Shown one piece after another: positions 37,284-48,137 of a DNA stretch of 64,000 bases. Each line of letters starts with the position of its first letter. Position 1 is the stretch's first letter. Made by a program: the position numbers and the translations under genes. The notes below the pieces were generated by a model, which saw only the letters and a list, made by a program, of their open reading frames with translations, did no database searches and had not been told where the DNA came from. Source of the DNA: Notospermus geniculatus (Eukaryota; Nemertea; Pilidiophora; Heteronemertea; Lineidae); the NCBI GenBank assembly GCA_002633025.1, contig NMRB01000009.1, forward strand, positions 16,094-80,093, given 5' to 3'.

Positions 37284-38150
37284 TAGGCCTAGTGCCTATT
37301 TAGTATTAGTCTAGGCGTAGGCCTTGGCATGTTTTGTGATGCAGGTTTCATTTATGTAAACAAGTTTCCAATTAACGGGATCGATCTATAGGCCTAAATG
37401 TCAGTCATTTTAAAATAGCGAACCGCCCGAATGACGTCGGACTTGTCAATTTCATTGTGTTTGTCCGACCCTGCTTTTGTCCTGTCTCAACATCGACAAT
37501 GTGGTCACTCAGTAAAGTCTAGTTGTTATCTAATATTTGTCCGACCTTCGCTGGTAAAAATAGAAACTTGGCGGTGTGCTATTGAAGCCTGGACTTCTCA
37601 AGTATACATAATTCCTCCAAAAGCATTACTATTAGCCTACCGGTTAATGGTACGTCGTGTAGGCCAGGTAGGTAAGCAGCCTAGCAAGGTCTACCTAAGT
37701 CCTACGACTGTAGACCACCTATTTTGGCCAGGATTTTCACCGAATTTCTAATAAGGTGAATAAAGAAAAGCAAACAAACCACTCATTACAGATCTGTGAT
37801 TTTAGTTGGGGACCATGTTTACAAATTGGGAAAAATGTGTGCCCAGTTTGAAGGCCGACTGCTTCGCACTTATCTATCCGTTTGAAACATTTCAACTACC
37901 ATTGAGAAGTCAAGAATCTCTAATTTTTAAATGTCTAGGCTTAAGCAGTTTCAAAATAGACTTAGGGACCTGGCCACAATCACCGTGGAATTCAATCATT
38001 TGAGCCTCAAAAGTTTGCAATTTCACGCCAACAGAGTTTTGTCCCATGACGTCGTCCTTCACGCGCGCAGTGGTCCCCAACCAATGGGTCATATTCTTGA
38101 CTTAGGCCTACCTGCAAAATGTACACAGGCCTAGGCCCTATAGGCCTTAT
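37284..38150. repeat. About 0.9-kb duplicated segment, copy 1
   Basis: Begins TAGGCCTAGTGCCTATTT and ends near CCTAGGCCCTATAGGCC. It is repeated at 38296-39500 with high identity. It contains CRE-like ATGACGTCGT next to CCAAT near 38046-38085. Confidence 0.9.
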
Positions 38151-38295
38151 CGCACCTAGCACATGGCCAATCAGCATAAATCAGCGAAGCGGAAAGGGCC
38201 CGACCATCAGCGCCCCCGCAGTACATTCACAATGCATCGCTCTGTGCATTGCCTGCATTTTTTGTCAACATTGGCCAATAAAAGTCACTTCCAAT

Positions 38296-39500
38296 TAGGC
38301 CTAGTGCCTATTTAGTATTAGTCTAGGCGTAGGCCTTGGCATGTTTTGTGATGCAGGTTTCATTTATGTAAACAAGTTTCCAATTAATGGGATCGATCTA
38401 TAGGCCTAAATGTCAGTCATTTTAAAATAGCGAACCGCCCGAATGACGTCGGACTTGTCAATTTCATTGTGTTTGTCCGACCCTGCTTTTGTCCTGTCTC
38501 AACATCGACAATGTGGTCACTCAGTAAAGTCTAGTTGTTATCTAATATTTGTCCGACCTTTGCTGGTAAAAATAGAAACTTGGCGGTGTGCTATTGAAGC
38601 CTGGACTTCTCAAGTATACATAATTCCTCCAAAAGCATTACCGGTACTATTAGCCTACCGGTTAATGGTACGTCGTGTAGGCCAGGTACGTATTACAGAG
38701 AACGACAAATCGTTTTTTTGGCTGGTTGTCCACGGACAACCTGAATTCCAGAACTTGGTTGTCCGTATCAAATGTTGATTGCCCGTAGGCCTAGATGTTA
38801 AAACATTTCATGATAAAGTTGCTCTCGGGGCAGTTGTCCACGGACAACTGATCGGAGGAAATGGCTTGTCCGTTTGGGAAAATCAGTTGTCCCGGGCGCC
38901 CGGACAACCAATTTGTCGTTCTCTGTATTAAGTAGCCTAGCAAGGTCTACCTAAGTCCTACGACTGTAGACCACCTATTTTGGCCAGGATTTTCACCGAG
39001 TTTCTAATAAGGTGAATAAAGAAAAGCAAAAAAACCACTCATTACAGATCTGTGATTTTAGTTGGGGACCATGTTTACAAATTGGGAAAAATGTGTGCCC
39101 AGGCCAGTTTGAAGGCCCACTGCTTCGCACTTATCTATCCGTTTGAAACATTTCAACTACCATTGAGAAGTCAAGAATCTCTAGTTTTTAAATGTCTAGG
39201 CCTAAGCAATTTCAAAATAGACTTAGGGACCTGGCCACAATCACCGTGGAATTCAATCATTTGAGCCTCAAAAGTTAAGTTTGCAATTTCACGCCAACAG
39301 AGTTTTGTCCCATGACGTCGTCCTTCACGCGCGCAGTGGTCCCCAACCAATGTCATGGATCTGTAGCCTAAATCTGAAAAATAATTTAATGTGACCATGG
39401 AGGTTTATACCTCCGGCTCCATGATGTGACACATGGCATGGGTCATAATATTCTTGACTTGACTTACATGCAAAATGTACACAGGCCTAGGCCCTATATG
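38296..39500. repeat. About 0.9-kb duplicated segment, copy 2 with insertions
   Basis: Same order as copy 1, but carrying the 230-bp MITE at 38696-38925, about 95 bp extra near 39352-39446, and an extra CCGGTA near 38641. Confidence 0.9.
38696..38925. mobile_element. 230-bp MITE with repeated GTTGTCC/GGACAAC palindromes
   Basis: The TIR CAGAGAACGACAAAT / ATTTGTCGTTCTCTG is flanked by TATTA on both sides (38691-38695 and 38926-38930). It is absent from the matching position of copy 1. Inside are several palindromes of the form GTTGTCCACGGACAAC and one GTTGTCCCGGGCGCCCGGACAAC-like block, possible transposase-binding sites. Confidence 0.85.
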
Positions 39501-40236
39501 CATGGTCTGCTGCTATGCCATGTTGGATGTAGGACTAGCCCAGTAGGCCTATGTATGCATGCATTGCCATCACTATCAGTACATGCAGTGCATCACCATG
39601 ACATGCATGATCACATCTGACATCCATCACATCAGGCCAAATCATCCAAATGATGGTAGCTAATCACATCACAAGAATTCATAAGGAACTCAAATGACCG
39701 GACCTGTTTTGGGCATTGTTTGATCCGTGGTATTTGACCCTTGACCACTCGGTTCCGCCACTTTTAAGTCATTAAAATTGGAATTCGGGACTGCCCATAT
39801 TTCATGTATTTTGGACATGTTGGCTTCCATGTTATCATTTCTCGTTAGATGGCGCTGCGGTGATTTCTATTTACGACATTCGAATATGTAAAATAAATCA
39901 ATTGATTTAAAATAAATCAACAAACTGATATAAAATCAAGAAGTATACAGAATAATAAGGAATAGAAACATATGGAAACTGATACCATTTAAAGTCTCTC
40001 TCTCACGCTGCTTTTTTAATGTCGTGAAGTCGACGCTTTCCGACAGGAACATGTGAAAATTTTGTAATGCATGGGCCCTATGTCATGTATGTACATGATG
40101 TACATCTTGTCATGTTTGTTGAGTTGAATGTGCATCTGTATGATGATCTGTCAGTTTTATCGAATTTAGGCATTCAAACAGCGGTATAAATACTCAGTGT
40201 AATCAGGTTCAAAGTTGCTCTTGAAGTCCTCGCTAA

Positions 40237-43200
40237 ATGATGTCCTACTGCAGGAAAGAAGGTAGCCGCCTATGGCTTTTTTATGCATACAAAAACCACC
40301 GTCCACCACCCTGCCACCAGGTCACTCGTGCACTCGCACTCGGCCTGCATAGGCCTATACATACACTACACAGTATAGCCTAGAGCACACAGTTGCAGTA
40401 TGCAGGGGTCAGGGTGTCCCAAAAAAAGCACAACACTATTTCCGGGTAGGCCTAAATTCAATAGAATAGGCCTAGCCCTAGGCGGGTCATACTAATTACT
40501 GCCCGGTAACTCCCGGTACTGCCCGGTACCGCCCGGCGCCAATTAATCTACTGCCCAGTAGCCATGTTTCCAGTTTTTATCTTTAAAAAAGTTTAGCTAA
40601 GCAATCATCCAGCAGTAAAGTAATGAGTTCTTTGAGTGACATTTTAGATAGGTGAAACTAAACATGAGAAAATTCTTTGGTTACTCTATCTACATTTATT
40701 TTAGAAATACAACGTTTCAACCAGTGTACCCTGGCCGTAGTCCTGTGTACAAGTGAATAGCACATGAGGAGAGGAAGCATAAATACCACACTGTTTCTTT
40801 AAGCATTAGGCAAACATTTCTAAGACAAAATACATACTGTTTTTTTAAGCATTAGACAAACTTATGGATAAAAGTCCAAGGAATAAAAGTCCAAGGAATA
40901 AAAGTCCAAGGATAAAAGTCCGCAGTTTTTTTCCTTGGACTTTTATCCATAAGTTTGTCTAATGCTTAAAAAAACAGTATGTATTTTGTCTAAATGTTTG
41001 CCTAATGCTTAAAGAAACAGTGTGGTATTTATGCTTCCTCTCCTCATGTGCTATTCACTTGTACACAGGACTATGGCCAGGGTACACTGGTTGAAACGTT
41101 GTGTTTCTAAAATAAATGTAGATAGAGTAACCAAAGAATTTTCTCATGTTTAGTAAAGTAATGATTTAGAAAAGAAATTTTAACCATTTCTTCAAAATAT
41201 TTCTGAGCGAAACAGTGGCGCCATTCGGGACTGCAGCGGCACTGTTGGAACTAGAACTAGTCTGAAGTAAGGTTTTGTCGGCAATTAAATTTGACCCGAA
41301 AAAGCCAAAATAATCCTCAATTTCATTAATTTTCTTCAAAGCAGTGCAGGTTTACACCATTGCAACAATATTCTGAGACATATAGGCCTAGGGCCATTTT
41401 ATAAGATAAAAACCAGCAACACAGCCACCGGGCAGCAGATTAACTGGCGCCGGGCGGTACCGGGCAGTACCGGAGTACCGGGCAGTATTTAGTACGACCG
41501 CCCTAGGCTATAGGAGGCCCCGAGGCCCTAGCTACTAAACTGTTTTCTCAATAGGCCTAGGCCTAACCAGGCCTTTCCGTTTGAGGGGAGCTAAAATGTG
41601 CATGCGCCTCGCAAACAATAGAAAGGGAAGTCTATTATTGTAGGCGCATGCACATTTTAGCTCCTCTCAAACGGAAAGGCCTGCCTAACAATGCATAGCT
41701 GCTAGCCTCTGTAAAATTTATATAGCCTAGGCCTAGCCTATGCTGAGACCAATTGAATGGCAATGCCAATAATGCTGACACTGGCTGGAAAACATGCTCT
41801 TGGCATGCTTTATAGCTAGCATCAGGTATAATACCTCCATGCTCTTAGTCTAAAAAATTTAGAAAAAATGTACAAAAACTCCTGCAAGAGCTAGGCCTAG
41901 GAGATAGGCCTAGCCTACCACTGGTAGGCCTAGGCCCTAAAGAAAAATTCTTTGAAACCCTTTGCTTTACTCTTTGTTAGTGTCAAGTAGGCTAGCTGGA
42001 CTTATAATAGTGTTATCAGCTGGAACCTATTTTTAACCGACTTCCACTTAATGTTTTGTCTGAGACTGAATTGTTTTCTTCTTCAGGGAAAGATGTAATT
42101 ATCTTCGCTTCAAAAGAAGATCATGAGAAGCCAACAAATGCTGTTCTTTTGAAGGACGAAGATGAGGAAGAGGAACCAGGTAAGATGGCACACATTTGAA
42201 ACTCAGAATGTGAAAGAACACAATTTAGGTGTTGTGAAAGAACAGTGAAAAACTCATTTTGTGCAACCTTGGAGGAATTATACTGTTTGTTCAGTATAAT
42301 TCCGCCAAGGTGCAACATACCATAGGTACTTGTGAATCATAAAGTACATCATGATCTGATCAGTGTACCAGAACATAGTTGATCAGTTCCGCATTTTTCA
42401 TATTACTCAACATTATTTCAAACTTTAAAGAAGTCAAGTAAGTTGTTGCAATAATATGATGAAGATCCGTGTTTTCTTTAAGGAAAAACATAGTGATTCC
42501 ATATGTATTGGCAATTAGGACCTGGCAATTATCCCACCCGCACCCTTTATTCTCTGCTGTCAGATTACCTGCCACTGGTTTTGTGGTCAGTAACCCAAGG
42601 GGTTATTATTGATTATTAGAATTGAAAAATTACTCAGTAATGCCTACCCTGTTGTGACTGTTTTACTTTGGCATCACTCTCAGAGGTCATCTTCATCCAA
42701 ATCACTGCACTACTCTACAGCTGCTTCTGTTGTGTGTTAGTACTATGAGTATGATGACACTTTTATCTCCCTATATTCTATATGGGACCAGGTTGTTGAA
42801 TCAGCTACTGCAATGAACAATGCAACTCAATCATATGCAAACAGAGTGGAGTAATAATCATGTTCTGTCATTGCAGTGAAAAATTGCAATGAAAGATGTA
42901 GGCCTATCTGCTTAATCCACCAGTCTGAGGGGGTTGTGGTCATGGTGATGGCTGGTATTGTGAATTTTTCATGAATTATACTTGAGGAGTAATTGCATGT
43001 ACATATAATGCAGACCACAACCTCAGGATACTAAAAAAATGTTGATATCACATGGGTGTCTGAAAGAGTCAATGATCAGCAGTTTTTTGTTGCAACCTAA
43101 TCGTGTTAATAAGAAATTCATGGATGGAAGAATTCCATGTTACATCTGACAGAAGTGTAATTAACCATGAGGCATGAGCTGCTGCGATAAGGTATTGCAT

Positions 43201-44601
43201 TATGTAAGCCAGTACGCAATTTCCAGATACAAAAATTCACGAATATACAGCATGCAATTGAATGTTACAGTTTGACCCATTAATTCAGGAGTCTGAGTCA
43301 TGATAATCACCTTTGATAAGAACATGGAAGAAATATCAGGTGCGTCCACATGCGCCTCTGGTAGCTATGTGTCTTGTATCCAGGCCATCTTGATTCTTGT
43401 GGTAGTACATGCAGATAGGTCATTCTGTCTGCAGCACACAGAAAGAATGCCACCTTGGCCAATTAACTTCCTGTGTTCTAAATTTTCTGTGAGAGAAGAA
43501 TGTCTATTGCACAGTGAAACTCCTCTGACATGTCATGTCCATAATTATTATTTGAACCAGTGAAAGGTACTGGTGGTACTGTAATCCTTACCAAAAATAG
43601 ATCAAGACCATTCTACCAATTATAGGTTAGGTTATGAAATCGTGATATGTGCTGAGCGGGTGTCTATAAAACTAAGACCTAAGACCATTTCCTCTTTTCA
43701 ATTCTGACTTGAAAATACACTGTAACTGACCATGCTATATCAGGGTACAGGGGCGTCGCCATAGGGGGGGCCGGGGGGCCATGGCCCCCCTAGCTTTTGC
43801 AGAGCAACAAAAAAATTTCAAAGCCACAAATGTTACATAGGCCGCCGATGAAAGAAGCTAAAACGGCATTGCTGCGTGCAGTACACCACCTGTTAAAATG
43901 CTTGTGCAGAACAGAACATGCCACTCAAACGCCCATATCTTGATTCATTTTGAAAGTAGACGGACGCATCCACTATCCAGTATAGGATCACTGATTGAAA
44001 GATTGTACTCCACGTCAGATGTAAACGTGTTCGGTACAAAAACACTCTTTTTTGCAACTGGAAAATGCATGATGTCTCATTCCCAGATGCCAGGAAAACG
44101 CATCTAAGCACATTTAATGTTCAAATTTTGTAGGGGGAGGGCCCCCAAACCCTCCGCTCGGCTCGCTCGCGCCTTCGGCGCTCGCCGATGGTGGCCCCCC
44201 AACCCAACGGACGTGGCGACGCCCCTGGGGTAAGATTTTACTCAATCATTGCTCACCATATTGCATTGTTTTACTACTCCACAGGTTTAATTATGCCCAA
44301 TGGGGAGATAAACTGGAATTGTCCTTGTCTTGGCGGGATGGCGAGTGGACCATGCGGAGTCGAGTTCAGGGAAGCATTCTCTTGCTTTCACTACAGTACA
44401 GAGGAAATGAAAGGCTCAGACTGCTATGAACAATTCAGTGAAATGCAAAAGTGTATGTCAAAATATCCAGATGTATATCCTTCAAAGGATGATGATGAAA
44501 AGGACTTAGAATTCGATGGACTTGAAAATGGACAAGATTCAGAAGAACCTAAATCTACCTTGCCTAGTGAAAAGGAAGGAATTTCGAAGGAAAAGAGTTG
44601 A
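40237..44601 (+). CDS. CHCHD4: Mitochondrial intermembrane-space import oxidoreductase CHCHD4/MIA40
   Basis: Three exons: 40237-40261 (MMSYCRKE, with an in-frame TAA just upstream), 42087-42179 and 44285-44601. Phases join exactly (25+93+317 nt) to give 144 residues, close to the usual 142. The protein carries the redox-active CPC motif (NWNCPCLGG) and twin CX9C motifs ([11 protein letters not shown] and [11 protein letters not shown]), followed by SKYPDVYP and an acidic tail. By family knowledge it forms disulfides in incoming small CX3C/CX9C proteins together with GFER and AIFM1. Intron 1 holds a 1-kb TIR element and intron 2 a 480-bp MITE ending only 57 bp before the exon 3 acceptor. AATAAA at 45267 probably ends the mRNA. 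Confidence 0.97.
40482..41501. mobile_element. 1.02-kb TIR element with CCTAG duplication and an internal foldback
   Basis: Outer inverted repeats of about 90 bp (CGTACTAAATACTGCCCGGT-type, rich in GCCCGGTAC) begin GCGG at both ends, with CCTAG direct repeats at 40477-40481 and 41502-41506. Inside, 40659-41152 is a second large inverted repeat with arms of about 225 bp, bordered by 13-bp direct repeats AGTAAAGTAATGA (40614-40626 and 41152-41164). At its centre is a 15-bp tandem repeat (AATAAAAGTCCAAGG, about four copies). It lies in CHCHD4 intron 1. No coding frame. Confidence 0.85.
41568..41683. mobile_element. 116-bp hairpin MITE with CCTAAC duplication
   Basis: The 42-bp arms begin CAGGCCTTTCCGTTTGAG and are nearly perfect. 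CCTAAC flanks both sides (41562-41567 and 41684-41689). In CHCHD4 intron 1. Confidence 0.85.
42262..42314 (+). repeat. Short hairpin in CHCHD4 intron 2
   Basis: TTGGAGGAATTATACTG pairs with CAGTATAATTCCGCCAA (one mismatch) around a 6-nt loop, and GTGCAACC/GGTGCAAC extend the stem imperfectly. It could be a tiny MITE or, less likely given the small loop, a microRNA-type hairpin. Confidence 0.6.
43748..44227. mobile_element. 480-bp MITE with GGGTA duplication in CHCHD4 intron 2
   Basis: The TIR CAGGGGCGTCGCCA / TGGCGACGCCCCTG is flanked by GGGTA at 43743-43747 and 44228-44232. G-rich and C-rich blocks lie just inside the ends and a GC-rich CTCGCTCGCGCC stretch near the right end. The 5-bp duplication and CAGGGGC ends are hAT-like. 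An ATG inside it opens into exon 3 but is not the real start. Confidence 0.9.
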
Positions 44602-45266
44602 GTACCGGTATAGGTTTTATGTGAACTTTTATAGCTAATTCGAACAATCAACCAGAATGCATTCTAAAGGCACTCCCCTGTGCAAGTTTTCTCATGCAAA
44701 GTTGGCCTCAGTGGGCAATTCCATAGGACTTGCACTACAACCAATGACACAAACGATTGCTCAGTTTTCTATCCAAGTTGCCCATAGTGAGCCAACATGT
44801 GCAAGAACTCGCATGGAATGGGGCCCTAGTGTTGAACACAACATACGGTACCGGTAGTTGAAAGGGAATGAATACATTTGATCAGGCACAGTTACCATGC
44901 CAATCAAGTGGAGGCAAGGTGAACATGAATTTGAAAGACACCCTGCATGATATACTTTTTATCCATATCTTTATACATTGTATACATTTGACACCTGTAC
45001 ATTTCAGTTGACTTTGAGTAATATGGTCACCAATCAGTTGCTGTGAACAATGCCACCAAACTTTGTCTTTATATTTATCACTACACATTAGATTGAAGAT
45101 GTCATGTTGATCCACAAGTAGTCCATTTTCATGATGATTTTGTGAATGGACATGTTGAAAATCCATTGTCAAAGTATTGGTTTGTGATGTATTTTCCTTA
45201 GAAGATCTTGTGAATCATGTTTCCTAGTCTTTTGTACGGAACAAGTACTTCTGACTGCAGAGTAGA

Positions 45267-45308
45267 AATAAACAAGATTTTATAATAATCCTCTTTAATT
45301 ACTTTATT
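45267..45308. terminator. Facing poly(A) signals of CHCHD4 and NUDT16
   Basis: AATAAA on the plus strand at 45267-45272 serves CHCHD4. AATAAA on the minus strand at 45308-45303 serves NUDT16. Cleavage 10-30 nt beyond each would make the two 3' ends abut or overlap slightly. Confidence 0.6.
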
Positions 45309-45790
45309 TTAATGAAATTCCTTTAACAGTAACCTCTCATTGCCAAAGGGAATGGAGAGTCTGAACATGGACCAGTCCTTAGATGTTCTGCTTCCACTGT
45401 GCTTTGTTGAGATAAGAGCCCTACACATGTAAATGTTCCTGGTGTGGCTCAAAACAATGACAGATGGAAGTATGTCAGTGCTCTCATTAATTGTACCACA
45501 GATGAAAAGAATCCACAATAGCCGATGATTCAGATAGAACTGCAGTACATGTACAAACTACCATGACTACCAAGAGAATTGGTTACCATAATGTAACAAG
45601 CAATAAGAGAGTGAAGGGAGCCTTTTTTCATTCATGTTTATCACAGAAAGAGACGACTAGATACCTGGCGACAGCAATATATTCATAACATATAAAAACA
45701 AAATTCCATGGGAATATCAGATAGGCTACAACTTGATTCGGCGATCCTTGACAAAAAGCAATAAGTTTGGAAATCATGCTTCTCTCATCA

Positions 45791-47715
45791 TTATCTGTTT
45801 AGAGATCTGAATCTGTCAGCAGCTTCTAAAGCTGTTTTCACTTCCTGACTGGTGAGCAGTCCAGCTGCTTCCAATGCTGTCACAAGTTGCATCCTGGCAT
45901 TTCCTGCGAAGTTCCCTGCAAGAAATACAGGAAATCCTCTGATCCCATCATCCATTGTGAAGAGTGGTACTCGGACAGTCCCAAAAACCTGTGAATGGAA
46001 TTGGGGTAAATCCTCTTTACTTCTTTGTGAATAATAGTACAGTGGAACCCCTCTAAGTCGACCACCCATGGGACCGGAGCGAAGTGGTCAGTTTAGAGGG
46101 GTGGTCACTTTAGCCAGGTGGAGATGAGGGGGGCACTTTGATTGCTAACTCATGTGATCAAAGGACTTTGATTATGATGATTAAAAGGTGAATTATGGCC
46201 AGCAGCCTCAATAACAAATGAATACCTTCACAAAATCTTACACTTTAGAAGCTTGGTTTAGCTTGGCTTTGGTGTTTGGCCCAGAAGATCATTCTGACCA
46301 CCTCCATATTCTGACTACATGTACATTTGTAGATGTATTTCAAAAGAGCCCAGGTTCAAATGCACACAATTTTGTGGTCGTGGTCAATTTAGAGGGGTTG
46401 AAATGAAGCTTGGGACCTACCATCTGGGTGGTCACGGTCAGGGTAGAGGGGTGGTCGACTTAGCTAATGGAAAATGTGAAGGATTTCATTGGGACCGACA
46501 AAAATCGGTCAGTTTGGAGGGGTGGTCAAGTAAGAGGGGTGGTCAGACTGAGGGGTTCCACTGTAGTTAAAACTGAGGGAGGTACGAGTTAAAATTACAT
46601 GCACACAATGTATGTAGTAAGATGTGTTGGGACTCACAATGGGCACACACTGCAACTGCAGTTAGTAACCAAATGCCCTTGCATTTGCTCCAACAATTCA
46701 TCCATTGTGAAGAGTGGTACTCGGACAGTCCCAAAAACCTGTGAATGGAATTGGGGTAAATCCTCTTTACTTCTTTGTGAATAATAGTAGTTAAAACTGA
46801 GGGAGGTACGAGTTAAAATTACAACAATGTATGTAGTAAGATGTGTTGGGACTCACAATGGGCACACACTGCAACTGCAGTTAGTAACCAAATGCCCTTG
46901 CATTTGCTCCAACAACTGAAATTCACACAACAGAACTGTAATCCATTCAAGGACTGTGAATTATCGTGAATGATGATAATATAGATGAACCAAACCATCA
47001 AAAACATACCTCGATTCCATAATGAGGGGAGTTCATCACATTCCCCTCAATTTTGTTGAATTCCTCCTGGCTCACTTCTAGGGAATAAAAATGAAGAACA
47101 AATTTCTTTTTTTCTGTTTCATAAAGATGAGACGTTAGGTGATGCTTTGAAGTCAATTTGAATAGATTTAGATCAAGTCCTATCTCCTCATTTAGTTCCC
47201 GTTTAAGTGCCGTCTCCAGGTCTTCCCCTTGGTCAACAATACCCCCAGCAAATCCAAAGTAGCCGTCGAAACGAACTTGCATCTGAAAGAGAGACAAAAT
47301 TAGGCTAAATGACTGATTTATAGGCCTAAGCCAGTCTACATAGGCTATGTAATACTCCAGCAACGGAGTGTCAAGCCTACCATACAAAAGCAAACTTCCG
47401 TTAATATTGTTTCCATATTCTTCTCCAGACCAAGGCCTAGTTCACCTACCATAACTGACCCCCTGGCCTCATATTGGTCGAAAATTTTGTCCTTGTTGGC
47501 GGCCCATATCATAGCATGACATGCATGCAAGTGATGAGGAAATTTCAGTTTTCCCTCTTCATATAACTAATTTCTCTATAATTTTGATCATTATCTGGTC
47601 TCTCCCCTTCCTCATGACTCCACTCGTCGATTTCAATGCTGTTGTCATCCAAGTTCTCAGAAGTTTCCATCATTTTCATGAACTGAGATTTTATGACATG
47701 TGTATGATGAGGCAT
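45791..47715 (-). CDS. NUDT16: NUDT16-like Nudix hydrolase with an exon 1 frame break
   Basis: Three minus-strand exons: 47715-47450, 47282-47010 and 45988-45791. Exons 2 and 3 join in phase 0. Exon 2 carries MQVRFDGYFGFAGG and a canonical Nudix box (GX5EX7REUXEEXGU) with REL and EE. Exon 3 (VFGTVRVPLFTMDDGIRGFP) matches the conserved NUDT16/NUDT16L1 C-terminal region. By family knowledge NUDT16 decaps U8 snoRNA and other RNAs and hydrolyses (d)IDP in the nucleus. Exon 1 includes LHACHAMIWAANKDKIF, but the upstream frame from the Met codons at 47715 or 47670 (METSENLDDN...) ends at TGA 47547-47545. It would run on if one base were added, or two removed, at the GGGAAAAC run (47555-47548). The N-terminal alignment to the family supports this. 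Sequencing error or a broken allele are both possible. Intron 2 holds a decoy partial copy of exon 3. Confidence 0.85.
45948..46697. repeat. Tandem duplication at NUDT16 exon 3, copy A (filled)
   Basis: Begins in exon 3 and runs into intron 2. It carries the MITE at 46040-46563. Without the MITE it matches 46698-46915 except for a 5-6 bp length difference. Confidence 0.9.
46040..46563. mobile_element. 524-bp pogo/Tc1-like MITE with a paralogous empty site
   Basis: The TIR CAGTGGAACCCCTCTAAG is mirrored by GAGGGGTTCCACTG, with TA on both sides. Repeats of GAGGGGTGGTC occur inside. The duplicate copy B reads AATAGTAGTTAAAACT without the element, which proves the exact ends and the TA target. 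Confidence 0.95.
46698..46915. repeat. Tandem duplication, copy B (empty site, decoy exon 3)
   Basis: Duplicates the first about 40 bp of NUDT16 exon 3, its acceptor and adjacent intron, inside intron 2. A transcript using this acceptor (near 46739) would enter a truncated exon with a premature stop. Confidence 0.9.
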
Positions 47716-48137
47716 TCACCCAAAATAAGCTCGAGCAACGCAAAACTAATGGGAAACCATGTGTGCAAGACTGTTTTTCAACAAGACGTACCATATCAAT
47801 GATTATTATTATTAACAATTATACCAAAATCTACTATATTTTGGTATTTTTGAGGTACTGCTCTTCTTATTTATGTGGTCTAAAACATATCAAAACTTTT
47901 ACATGTGAAGTAGGCCTGGTAAATGACCAATTTTTTACTTCGGATTTTCGTAACATATAGGTGCATCTTGACAGATCATGTGACTTATCATCGCTGTTCA
48001 AAATGGTGGCTGAGGTGAAAGTTTCTCACTGAATTTTTTCTTAGATTTTCTTTCAGAATATCACTCAACACACCATCTGATGCTCTAAATTTTATAATCA
48101 AATTGACAATAACAGCATGTTTCGACACTATAGACGC
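47716..48137. promoter_or_regulatory. Bidirectional promoter region between NUDT16 and APEH
   Basis: About 420 bp separates the divergent start codons. It contains an E-box within TCATGTGAC (47976-47984) and a YY1-like CAAAATGGTGGC (47999-48010). There is no clear TATA box near either start. Divergent TATA-less housekeeping promoters commonly share such sites. Confidence 0.55.

Noticed and set aside
44188-44601. Long plus ORF starting at 44188
   Set aside because: Its start lies inside the 43.7-kb MITE. The real coding part is only the CHCHD4 exon from 44285, which joins in phase to upstream exons.
47545-47715. Separate small gene reading METSENLDDN on the minus strand
   Set aside because: Its end aligns with the NUDT16/NUDT16L1 N-terminal region just before HACHAM, so it is better explained as NUDT16 exon 1 with a frame break.
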